Source of the DNA: Pseudodonghicola flavimaris
Lineage (GTDB): Bacteria > Pseudomonadota > Alphaproteobacteria > Rhodobacterales > Rhodobacteraceae
Length of the DNA stretch: 64,000 bases
Direction of reading: 5' to 3'
Assembly: GCF_030164425.1 (NCBI RefSeq)
Contig: NZ_JASNJD010000016.1
Span: forward strand, 42,909 to 106,908
Shown here in pieces: positions 1 to 8,598 of the stretch. The first letter of the stretch is position 1, and every line of letters starts with the position of its first letter. The position numbers were made by a program, and so were the translations under genes. The notes under the pieces are model-generated. The model searched no databases, was not told where the DNA came from, and was given only the letters and a program-made list of their open reading frames with translations.

Positions 1-840
1 CAGATCGCCGGTTTCGCAGTCCAGCACCACGGCGCTGGCGCTGTCCTGGCCCAGCCGGGCCTGAATATAGGCCTGCAGTTCGGCATCGACGGTCAGCTGC
101 AGATCGGCGCCGGGCTGACCTTCGCGGCGGTCGAGCTCGCGCATCACGCGGCCGGTGGCGTTGACCTCGACCCGTTTGGCGCCGGCCTTGCCGCGCAGCA
201 TGTCCTCGCGCTTGGCCTCCAGCCCGACCTTGCCGATCTGGAACCGCGGGATGCGCAGCACCGGCTCGGGGTCTTCCATCTTGCTGAGGTCGTAATCGCT
301 GACCGGGCCGACATAGCCGATCACATTGGCGAAATCGGCGCCGCGTGGATAGACCCGGGTCAGGCCGACCTCCGGGGTGATGCCGGGCAGGGCGGGAGCG
401 TTGACCGCGACCTTGGAGATATCGTTCCAGTCGATCTGATCGGCCAGGGTGACCGGCAGGAAAGGCGGGCTGCGGCGCATTTCGTTCTGGGCGCGGTCCA
501 GATCCTCGGGGTCGAGCTCGATCAGTTCCGAGAGATTCTGTAGCACCTGATCGACGTCGCCGGCATCCTCGCGCACGATGACGATTCGGTAGCTGGGCGA
601 ATTCTGCGCCAGCACGTTGCCGTTGCGGTCGAAGATCTTGCCACGGGTCGGCGGGATCAGGCGGATGTTGATCCGGTTTTCCTCGGCCAGCAGGCGGAAC
701 TGATCGGCCTGATCGACCTGCAGATAGCGCATCCGCATCGCCAGCCCGCCGGCAAAGGCCAGCTGAACCCCGCCCAGCAGCAGTGCCCGCCGGGTCGACA
801 CCCGGTTCAGCATCATCAGTTCCCGGGGATTGCGTCTCAT
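1..840 (-). CDS. mrdA: Penicillin-binding protein 2 (peptidoglycan transpeptidase), N-terminal part
   Basis: Partial gene: about 280 N-terminal codons are visible and the left window edge removes the C-terminal transpeptidase domain. The protein starts MRRNPRELMML, has one membrane segment at about residues 20-40, then the class B PBP dimerisation region with the typical PTRGKIFDRNG and RYLQV motifs. PBP2 is the elongation-specific transpeptidase working with MreBCD and RodA at the inner membrane. The ATG overlaps the mreD stop as ATGA (837-840), which fixes the start and shows translational coupling. The active-site SxxK, SxN and KTG motifs lie outside the window. Confidence 0.93.
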   Translation of the reverse strand, partial: MRRNPRELMMLNRVSTRRALLLGGVQLAFAGGLAMRMRYLQVDQADQFRLLAEENRINIRLIPPTRGKIFDRNGNVLAQNSPSYRIVIVREDAGDVDQVLQNLSELIELDPEDLDRAQNEMRRSPPFLPVTLADQIDWNDISKVAVNAPALPGITPEVGLTRVYPRGADFANVIGYVGPVSDYDLSKMEDPEPVLRIPRFQIGKVGLEAKREDMLRGKAGAKRVEVNATGRVMRELDRREGQPGADLQLTVDAELQAYIQARLGQDSASAVVLDCETGDL

Positions 841-1376
841 GCGCGGCCTCCCATGGCTTCGATGTCGGCGGGGGTGAGTTTGCGCACGCCCAGCACCGAT
901 TGCGTGACCAGCACCACCAGCGGATAGGCCAGCATGGTCATCACCATCTGGATCAGGCTGAGGCTGAGCTGCGCCTGCTGCACCGCGAAGACGGCCAGCA
1001 CCATGCGGTTGAGAACGGTGATCGACAGCAGCGTCAGGCAGACCGCCAGCCATTCGGCGACGAAGCTGGCGCCGCGCAGCGCGGCGGCGCGGTTCTTCAG
1101 GTATTCGCTGCCCAGCACCACCAGCAGCGCCATCAGCCCGGGCGGGCGCTGGAACAGCAAATCGGCGGTCAGCATGATGCCGGCGATGATCAGCATGGGG
1201 GCGTAATCCGGCCGCCGCAGGCTCCAGGCGAAGGCGAAGGCGATCAGGAAATCCGGCGGTGCCCAGCGGCGCGGCACGGTGTCGAGCGGCAGCAGGTGGA
1301 AGTAGATGATCAGCAGCCCCAGCCCGAGGAAGGCGGCCCGCATCAGCCACAGCCGGGAGGCGGAGAAATTAGCCAT
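837..1376 (-). CDS. mreD: Rod-shape-determining protein MreD
   Basis: A 179-residue integral membrane protein with about five hydrophobic segments, the usual size for MreD. It links MreC to the cytoplasmic MreB scaffold in the elongasome. The open frame extends further upstream, but the start MANFSASRLWL at 1376 is preferred: it overlaps the mreC stop by 8 bp, whereas the upstream extension is proline/arginine-rich and lies inside mreC. Downstream it overlaps mrdA by 4 bp. Identification rests mainly on gene order and membrane profile, because MreD is poorly conserved in sequence. Confidence 0.88.
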   Translation of the reverse strand: MANFSASRLWLMRAAFLGLGLLIIYFHLLPLDTVPRRWAPPDFLIAFAFAWSLRRPDYAPMLIIAGIMLTADLLFQRPPGLMALLVVLGSEYLKNRAAALRGASFVAEWLAVCLTLLSITVLNRMVLAVFAVQQAQLSLSLIQMVMTMLAYPLVVLVTQSVLGVRKLTPADIEAMGGRA

Positions 1377-2304
1377 CGACGCCGGGCTCCGCTGGGCTCT
1401 GGGCGGCGGCATCGGGTGCGGCATCGGGTTGGGCGACGGCCGCGCCGTCGGGCCGCACCACATCGCCGGGATCGGTTACCGTCTCGGTGCCGTGGTGGCG
1501 CAGCACCCGCAGGAATTCCAGCCGCTCGTAATCGGCGGCCAGCCGCACTCGCAGCCGGCCGCTGGGGTCGGCGGCAACCTGGCCGATCAGCAGGCCGGCG
1601 GGAAACACGCCGCCGTCGCCGGAGGTGATCACCCGGTCGCCGGGGCGGACCAGGTCGGGGTTTTCCAGAAAGTCGATCAGCGGCGCGGCGGTGTTGTTGC
1701 CGGTGATCAGCGCGGTCTGGCGCGACGGCTGGATGATTGCCGGGATCGAACTGGAGGCATCGGTCAGCAGGATCACCCGGGCGGTGTTCTCTCCGGTGCC
1801 GGAGATGCGGCCGACCAGCCCGATGCCATCCATTGCCGCCCAGCCGTCGCGGATGCCGTCACGGGCGCCGACGTTCAGCAGCACAGATTGCCGGAAGGGC
1901 GAGCCTGAATCGGCCAGCACCACGCCGGTGATATAGGTCAGCCGCGGGTCGAGCCGGACGTTGTTGAGATCGAGCAGGCGGGCGTTTTCCTGCTCCAGCT
2001 GCAGTGCCGCCTCTTTCCAGGCCTTCATCTGGCGCAGCTCGCGGCGCAGCTCCTGATTCTGTTCGGCCAGCCGGCGATAGCTCTGGAAATCGCGCAGCAG
2101 GTTGATGGCGCCGGTGACCGGGGCCATCGCCCAGTCCATTGACGGCACCACCCGGTCGACCACCTGGGCGCGGAACCGTTCGACGCGGGGGCTGTCGATC
2201 CGCCAGACCAGGAAGATGCCGATCAGGCAAAGGACCAGGATCCCCAGCACCAGCCGGCGCAAAGGGGCCGCGTAATCGTCGCGTTGTGACCGGTCTTTCG
2301 CCAA
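1369..2304 (-). CDS. mreC: Rod-shape-determining protein MreC
   Basis: A 311-residue bitopic protein: short cytoplasmic N-terminus, one membrane helix at about residues 15-35 (LVLGILVLCLIGIFLVW), a coiled-coil stretch around residues 70-110 rich in Glu/Gln/Leu, then the periplasmic beta-domains containing GLVGRI and the LLTDASSSIPAI stretch typical of MreC. The tail is Asp/Ala/Pro-rich and low in complexity. It is a periplasmic elongasome scaffold that binds PBP2. It lies 59 bp downstream of mreB and overlaps mreD, so all four genes probably form one operon. Confidence 0.94.
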   Translation of the reverse strand: MAKDRSQRDDYAAPLRRLVLGILVLCLIGIFLVWRIDSPRVERFRAQVVDRVVPSMDWAMAPVTGAINLLRDFQSYRRLAEQNQELRRELRQMKAWKEAALQLEQENARLLDLNNVRLDPRLTYITGVVLADSGSPFRQSVLLNVGARDGIRDGWAAMDGIGLVGRISGTGENTARVILLTDASSSIPAIIQPSRQTALITGNNTAAPLIDFLENPDLVRPGDRVITSGDGGVFPAGLLIGQVAADPSGRLRVRLAADYERLEFLRVLRHHGTETVTDPGDVVRPDGAAVAQPDAAPDAAAQSPAEPGVDG

Positions 2305-2363
2305 TGGCTTCCTTCCGTCACGCCGGGCAACGGCGCCCGGCCGGCGTCACAAATCGGCGCCGC

Positions 2364-3772
<1,409 letters not shown>

Positions 3773-5347
3773 TCAGCTCATGTCCTTGTAGGAGATTTCG
3801 CGGGCGTCGGCGCCGGGGCCTGCCTTTTCCCGCCGCACGGCCAGACGGTTCAGCGCGTTGACATAGGCGCGGGCCGAGGCGACCACGGTATCGGTATCGG
3901 CGGACTGGCCGGTGGTGATCATGCCGTCTTCCTCCAGCCGGACGCTGACGGTGGCCTGAGCATCGGTGCCCTCGGTCACCGCATGCACCTGATAGAGCTG
4001 CAGCCGCGCGGCATTGGGGTAGATCGCCCGCACTGCCTTGAAGGTGGCATCGACCGGGCCGTCGCCATGTTCGGTGGCGATCACGTCCTTGCCGTCGACC
4101 TCCATCTCCAGCGTCGCCTCGGCCGGGCCGCCGGTGCCGCAGAGTACCTTGAGCGAGACGATCTGCAGCCGCTCGGCGGAGGGGTCGGCGGTGACGGTGA
4201 CCAGGGCCATGATATCGTCGTCGTAGACCTCTTTCTTGCGGTCGGCGAGCGCCTTGAACCGCACGAAGATGTCTTTCAGCTGGTTGTCGCCCACCTCGTA
4301 GCCGAGCTGCTTGAGCTTGTCGCGCAGCGCGGCGCGGCCCGAATGCTTGCCGAGCGGCAGGCTGGAGCCGGTGAGACCGACATCCTCGGGGCGCATGATC
4401 TCGAAGGTTTCCTTGTTCTTCAGCATGCCGTCCTGGTGGATGCCGGATTCATGCGCGAAGGCGTTCTTGCCGACGATGGCCTTGTTGAACTGCACCGGGA
4501 AGCCCGAGACGGTGGCGACACGGCGGGAGATATGCATGATCTTGGTGGTGTCGACGCCGGTGGACCAGGGCATGATGTCGTGGCGCACCTTCAGCGCCAT
4601 CACCACCTCTTCCAGCGCGGTGTTGCCGGCACGTTCGCCCAGACCGTTGACGGTGCATTCGATCTGCCGGGCGCCGCCGGCGACGGCGGCCAGCGCGTTG
4701 GCGGTCGCCATGCCCAGGTCGTTGTGGCAATGGGTGGCGAAGATCACCTCATCGGCACCGGGCACGGTTTCGATCAGCTTGCGGATCAGCGTGGCGCTTT
4801 CTTCCGGCGCGGTATAGCCGACGGTATCGGGGATGTTGATGGTGGTGGCGCCGGCCTTGATGGCGATCTCCACCACGCGGCAGAGGTAATCCCATTCGGT
4901 CCGGGTGGCATCCATCGGCGACCATTGCACGTTGTCGCAGAGATTGCGGGCGTGGCTGACGGTCTCGTGGATTTTCTCCGCCATCTCGTCCATCGTCAGG
5001 TTGGGGATGGCGCGGTGCAGCGGCGAGGTGCCGATAAAGGTGTGAATGCGCGGCTTGGCGGCATTCCGCACCGCCTCCCAGCAGCGGTCGATATCGGCGA
5101 AATTGGCCCGGGCGAGGCCGCAGATCACCGAATTTCGCGAATTCTTCGCGATCTCGGACACGGCGCGGAAATCGCCCTCCGAGGCGATGGGGAACCCGGC
5201 CTCGATGATATCGACGCCCATGTCGTCGAGCAGGCCGGCGATTTCCAGCTTCTCGTCGTGGGTCATGGTGGCGCCGGGGCTTTGTTCGCCGTCGCGCAGA
5301 GTCGTGTCGAAAATCAAGACGCGGTCTTGTTCGGAAGCATTGGTCAT
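3773..5347 (-). CDS. leuA: 2-isopropylmalate synthase
   Basis: A 524-residue protein that condenses acetyl-CoA with 2-oxoisovalerate, the first committed step of leucine synthesis. The N-terminal HMGL-like TIM barrel starts with FDTTLRDGEQSPGA, carries the metal-binding HCHNDLG motif near residue 206 and the second signature around NGLGERAGN. The C-terminal LeuA regulatory domain (about residues 390-510) is present, so leucine feedback is expected. The gene is monocistronic on the minus strand and is preceded by a leucine-rich leader peptide and hairpin (5398-5510), indicating attenuation. Confidence 0.97.
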   Translation of the reverse strand: MTNASEQDRVLIFDTTLRDGEQSPGATMTHDEKLEIAGLLDDMGVDIIEAGFPIASEGDFRAVSEIAKNSRNSVICGLARANFADIDRCWEAVRNAAKPRIHTFIGTSPLHRAIPNLTMDEMAEKIHETVSHARNLCDNVQWSPMDATRTEWDYLCRVVEIAIKAGATTINIPDTVGYTAPEESATLIRKLIETVPGADEVIFATHCHNDLGMATANALAAVAGGARQIECTVNGLGERAGNTALEEVVMALKVRHDIMPWSTGVDTTKIMHISRRVATVSGFPVQFNKAIVGKNAFAHESGIHQDGMLKNKETFEIMRPEDVGLTGSSLPLGKHSGRAALRDKLKQLGYEVGDNQLKDIFVRFKALADRKKEVYDDDIMALVTVTADPSAERLQIVSLKVLCGTGGPAEATLEMEVDGKDVIATEHGDGPVDATFKAVRAIYPNAARLQLYQVHAVTEGTDAQATVSVRLEEDGMITTGQSADTDTVVASARAYVNALNRLAVRREKAGPGADAREISYKDMS

Positions 5348-5397
5348 GTCGGTAACTTTCGTATCTGTCCTAAAGCCTAGTGGCGCGCAGGCGTCCT

Positions 5398-5433
5398 CCT
5401 CTGAGCGGGCGCGCCAAAGGGCACGCTCAGAGG
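5398..5433 (-). promoter_or_regulatory. leuA leader hairpin (candidate attenuator)
   Basis: Perfect 10-bp inverted repeat: CCTCTGAGCG at 5424-5433 and CGCTCAGAGG at 5398-5407 as read on the minus strand, with a 16-nt loop. The stop codon of the leader peptide lies inside the upstream arm, so a ribosome finishing the leader would cover and open the stem. No T-tract follows the stem, so it could instead act as an anti-antiterminator or sequester the leuA translation start region. Confidence 0.6.
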
Positions 5434-5510
5434 CGGGTTAGGATCAGTAGGCCACGCAGCGACGCGCCGTTGGAAACGGTCGGGGTCGGGATATGCGCCT
5501 GGCTGGTCAT
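5427..5510 (-). CDS. leuL: Leucine leader peptide (leuA attenuator)
   Basis: A 27-codon ORF beginning MTSQAHIP and ending LRGLLILTRL, followed by TGA inside the leader hairpin. Five of the last ten codons are leucine, including two CTA codons that are rare in this GC-rich DNA, plus one isoleucine. This is the classic layout of a ribosome-mediated attenuator: leucine starvation would stall the ribosome on the Leu cluster and change folding of the downstream hairpin before leuA, which begins about 80 nt further on. A TATAAG sequence (5520-5525) ends 9 nt before the ATG, so the transcript may start at or near the AUG. The ORF is too short for usual gene callers; its function is inferred from position and composition. 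Confidence 0.72.
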   Translation of the reverse strand: MTSQAHIPTPTVSNGASLRGLLILTRL

Positions 5511-5519
5511 GGGGCGCAG

Positions 5520-5525
5520 CTTATA
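5520..5525 (-). promoter_or_regulatory. Candidate -10 element for leuL-leuA
   Basis: TATAAG, 9 nt upstream of the leader ATG. With usual spacing the +1 would fall within about 3 nt of the AUG, giving a leaderless or almost leaderless leader transcript. No good -35 box is seen at 16-18 nt, so this is tentative. Confidence 0.35.
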
Positions 5526-5759
5526 CGCCGATCCTGAGAAAGGGAAAGCCCAAAACGCCGCTGCACTGCGGCATGGGCCCGCGCGGGGGATTTCGGCCGG
5601 ACTTGATCCTGGTCAGAAACCGCGGGCGATTGTCAGGTTATGATTTTTGCATATGTTCAAGAGGAGGGGTGGCGGCAATCCGCGGTGGCCCCGACCCGGA
5701 AACGGCAGGGGAGAGTCGTCTCAAGGGCGACGGAGGGCCGTTGATGAGGAGGATCGAAG

Positions 5760-7034
5760 ATGACACATGTCGTTGTCCTGGGCGCCGGTCTGGGCGGCAC
5801 CATTCAGGCCTATGAGCTGCGCCAGTCGCTGGCCGAGACCGATCGGGTCACGGTGATATCGAACAAGCCCTATTTCCAGTTTACCCCCTCCAACCCATGG
5901 GCCGGGATCGGCTGGCGCAAGAAGGAGGAGATCACCATCGATCTGGCACCGGTGATGGACCGGCGCGGCATCGAATTCATCTGCGACGCGGCCACCGGGC
6001 TCGACCCCGAGGCGCAGCGGATCCGGCTCGCCAGCGGCCGGGAGGTCGACTACGACTATCTGGTGATCGCCACCGGCCCCGATCTGGCCTTTGACGAGAT
6101 CGAGGGCTTCGGGCCGCAGGGGCTGACCAATTCGATCTGCCATGTCGAGGACGCCGAGATCTCGAGCCGGAACTGGGAGGCGTTCTGCGCCAACCCGGGC
6201 CCCATCGTGGTGGGGGCGGTGCAGGGGGCTTCCTGCTTCGGACCGGCCTATGAATACGCCATGACGCTGGATACCGATTTGCGCCGGCGCAAGATCCGCG
6301 ACAAGGTGCCGATGACCTTTGTGACCTCGGAACCCTATGTGGGCCATATGGGGCTGAACGGGGTGGGCGATACCAAGGGCATGATGGAAAGCATCATGCG
6401 CGATCGCGACATCAAGTGGATCACCAATGCCCGGGTCGACAAATTCGCCGATGGTACCGCCTTTGTGACCCAGGTGGACGACGATGGCGCCGACAGGAAG
6501 ACCTACGAGCTGCCTTTCTCCTATTCCATGATGCTGCCGGCCTTCCGCGGTATCCCGGCGCTGATGGGGATCGAGGGGCTGGTGAACCCGCGCGGTTTCG
6601 TGATCACCGACGATTATCAGCGCAACCCGACCTATCCCAATATCTTCGGGATCGGGGTTTGCATCGCCATCGCGCCGCCGGAGCCGACCCCGGTGCCGAC
6701 CGGTGTGCCGAAGACCGGCTTTATGATCGAAAGCATGGTGACGGCGACGGCGCGGAACATCCCGCTGCTGATCGAGGGCAAGGAGCCGGTCTATCAGCCG
6801 ACCTGGAACGCGCTGTGCCTGGCGGATTTCGGCGACCGGGGCGCGGCCTTCCTGGCAATGCCGCAGCTGCCGCCGCGCAATCTCAACTGGGCCTCCGAAG
6901 GGCGCTGGGTGCATTGGGCGAAGCTGGTCTTCGAATGGTATTTCATGCGCAAGATTCGCACCGGGGTGAGCGAACCCTTCTATGAGCGGTTCGTGATGAA
7001 GCTGGCCAAAATCCACAAGCTGAAGGGGGAATAG
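5760..7034 (+). CDS. sqr: Sulfide:quinone oxidoreductase
   Basis: A 424-residue flavoprotein of the two-dinucleotide-fold family. The FAD-binding GAGLGG motif is at residues 8-13. Three cysteines at residues 127, 159 and 353 match the essential Cys positions known from the Rhodobacter capsulatus enzyme, which strongly supports true SQR rather than NADH dehydrogenase II or flavocytochrome c subunit. It oxidises sulfide to polysulfide or elemental sulfur and passes electrons to ubiquinone; it is peripheral to the cytoplasmic membrane through the C-terminal amphipathic region (about 385-420). It has no operon partner on the plus strand before the TetR gene 67 bp downstream, so it may serve sulfide detoxification or lithotrophic electron supply. 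Confidence 0.9.
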   Translation: MTHVVVLGAGLGGTIQAYELRQSLAETDRVTVISNKPYFQFTPSNPWAGIGWRKKEEITIDLAPVMDRRGIEFICDAATGLDPEAQRIRLASGREVDYDYLVIATGPDLAFDEIEGFGPQGLTNSICHVEDAEISSRNWEAFCANPGPIVVGAVQGASCFGPAYEYAMTLDTDLRRRKIRDKVPMTFVTSEPYVGHMGLNGVGDTKGMMESIMRDRDIKWITNARVDKFADGTAFVTQVDDDGADRKTYELPFSYSMMLPAFRGIPALMGIEGLVNPRGFVITDDYQRNPTYPNIFGIGVCIAIAPPEPTPVPTGVPKTGFMIESMVTATARNIPLLIEGKEPVYQPTWNALCLADFGDRGAAFLAMPQLPPRNLNWASEGRWVHWAKLVFEWYFMRKIRTGVSEPFYERFVMKLAKIHKLKGE

Positions 7035-7072
7035 CAGGCAGCAGCGACGGCGGGAAAAGCCGGGCGTTGATT

Positions 7073-7095
7073 TTATTAGACGTTCGGTCTAATAA
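7073..7095. promoter_or_regulatory. TetR-family operator palindrome
   Basis: Perfect inverted repeat TTATTAGAC - 5 nt - GTCTAATAA, immediately upstream of the TetR-type gene (ATG at 7102). The symmetry, size and position are typical of an autoregulatory TetR operator covering the transcription start. Confidence 0.8.
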
Positions 7096-7101
7096 ACCTG
7101 T

Positions 7102-7746
7102 ATGACCCGGACCGAAGCCGCCCCCCGCAAGCGTGGCCGCCCCCGCAAGACGGAGGCGGAGCTGACGGAAACACGTGGCAGGCTGATCCGCGCCGGTGTC
7201 GCGACGCTGACGGAAAAGGGCTTTTCCGCGGTCGGGATCGAGGAAATCCTGCAGGCGGCGGCGATGCCCAAGGGCTCTTTCTACTACTATTTCGCCAGCA
7301 AGGAGGCCTTCGGGCTGGAGCTGATCGCCGCCTACGCCGGCTATTTCGCGCGCAAGCTGGACCGCTGGTTCCTGGACGAGACGGTGCAACCGCTGCAACG
7401 GCTGGTGAATTTCACCGAGGATGCCCGCGACGGCATGGCGCGTCACGGTTTCGCCCGGGGCTGTCTGGTCGGCAATCTGGGGCAGGAGATGGGGACGCTG
7501 CCGGAATCGTTTCGCGCCGCTTTGATGCAGGTGTTCGATGACTGGCAGGCGCGGACCGCCGCCTGTCTGCGCAGGGCCCAGGCCGCCGGAGAGATCGCCG
7601 CCGGGCGCGACTGCGACGAGCTGGCGGCGGTGTTCTGGATCGGATGGGAGGGGGCGGTGCTGCGCGCCAAGCTGGAGCGTCGCGCGGCCCCGCTGGAGAT
7701 TTTCGCAAGGGGCTATTTCGCCGGCCTGACCGGCAACGCGCCCTGA
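7102..7746 (+). CDS. AcuR-like TetR/AcrR family repressor
   Basis: A 214-residue regulator: basic N-terminus (RKRGRPRK), TetR helix-turn-helix at about residues 30-75 (VGIEEILQAAAMPKGSFYYYFASKEAFG), and a ligand-binding domain that contains the stretches MARHGFARGCLVGNLGQEMG and FWIGWEGAVLRAKLE, which closely recall AcuR, the acrylate/DMSP-responsive repressor of Rhodobacter sphaeroides. AcuR normally controls acuI and dddL; neither lies here. The next gene, 183 bp downstream, encodes an AhpD-like protein and could be its target. The adjacent palindrome at 7073-7095 suggests autoregulation. The acrylate link is by similarity recalled from memory only. Confidence 0.85.
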   Translation: MTRTEAAPRKRGRPRKTEAELTETRGRLIRAGVATLTEKGFSAVGIEEILQAAAMPKGSFYYYFASKEAFGLELIAAYAGYFARKLDRWFLDETVQPLQRLVNFTEDARDGMARHGFARGCLVGNLGQEMGTLPESFRAALMQVFDDWQARTAACLRRAQAAGEIAAGRDCDELAAVFWIGWEGAVLRAKLERRAAPLEIFARGYFAGLTGNAP

Positions 7747-7773
7747 ACCCGGACAATTTGGGGGAGGAGACCC

Positions 7774-7800
7774 ATGAACAGATCACACGACAGCGACTGA
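7774..7800 (+). other. Tiny 8-codon ORF with strong ribosome site
   Basis: MNRSHDSD followed by TGA, directly behind GGGGGAGGAGA. It sits between the TetR gene and the AhpD-like gene and is followed by a GC-rich inverted repeat. It may be a leader, the 5' remnant of a deleted gene, or chance. Confidence 0.2.
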
Positions 7801-7929
7801 GCCCGCACGGCGCCGCGCAGGACCGGCCCCCGGAAGGAGGGGGCGGGCGGGGCCTTGGTGCCGCCGCCGTGCTGCGTCCGTTTCCAGATATACCCAGACG
7901 ATGATTTTACCCCACAGGAGGTTTACCCC

Positions 7930-8499
7930 GTGACATCCGCCCCGATCAGCCGCTTTCCGGTGCCCGCTCTCGATGAGATGCCGGAGGATATCCGCAACCG
8001 CATTCTCGCGGTGCAGGAGAAATCCGGCTTCATCCCCAATGTCTTTCTCGTGCTGGCCCATCGGCCGGACGAATTCCGTGCTTTCTTCGCCTATCACGAT
8101 GCGCTGATGGACAAGCCCGGCAATCTGACCAAGGCCGAGCGTGAGATGATCGTGGTGGCGACCTCGAACGCCAACCAGTGCCAGTATTGCGTCGTGGCGC
8201 ATGGGGCGATCCTGCGGATCAGGGCGAAGAACCCGCAGATCGCCGATCAGGTTGCGGTCAACTATCGCAAGGCCGATATCACTCCGCGGCAGCGGGCGAT
8301 GCTGGATTTCGCCATGAAGGTGTCGCAGGAGGCACATCAGGTCGGCGAGGCGGATTTCGACACCCTGGCCGGCCACGGGTTCGAGCCGGAGGATGTCTGG
8401 GACATCGCCGGCATCGCCGCCTTCTTCGGGCTGTCGAACCGGATGGCCAATGTCACCAGCATGCGGCCCAACGACGAATTCTATGCCATGGGCCGCTGA
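7930..8499 (+). CDS. Carboxymuconolactone decarboxylase/AhpD-like peroxidase-related protein
   Basis: A 189-residue protein starting at GTG 7930, chosen because an AGGAGG lies 8 nt upstream; the longer ATG frame from 7855 lacks such a site. The AhpD core is visible as CQYCVVAH (CxxC followed four residues later by His) after EREMIVVATSNANQ, the thiol pair and histidine used for peroxide or disulfide chemistry. The length and the PEDIRNRILAVQEKSGFIPN start fit the 'peroxidase-related enzyme' subfamily. The substrate is not deducible. A strong terminator follows at 8541. Confidence 0.85.
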   Translation: MTSAPISRFPVPALDEMPEDIRNRILAVQEKSGFIPNVFLVLAHRPDEFRAFFAYHDALMDKPGNLTKAEREMIVVATSNANQCQYCVVAHGAILRIRAKNPQIADQVAVNYRKADITPRQRAMLDFAMKVSQEAHQVGEADFDTLAGHGFEPEDVWDIAGIAAFFGLSNRMANVTSMRPNDEFYAMGR

Positions 8500-8540
8500 G
8501 GCGCCCGATCCGGCTGGCCCTGAGAGCCGCCGAAAGACCG

Positions 8541-8566
8541 AAGGGGGCCTTGCAGGGCCCCCTTTT
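8541..8566 (+). terminator. Intrinsic terminator after the AhpD-like gene
   Basis: 9-bp stem AAGGGGGCC / GGCCCCCTT with a 6-nt loop followed by TT. It separates this gene from the convergent MORN-repeat gene. Confidence 0.8.
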
Positions 8567-8598
8567 CCGTCTTCGCGATTTACCGCTCTGTGTCCGGC

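Noticed and set aside
1377..1463. Longer mreD reading from 1463
   Set aside because: The extra 29 residues lie inside mreC, are Pro/Arg-rich and lack a ribosome site, whereas the 1376 start overlaps the mreC stop in the usual way.
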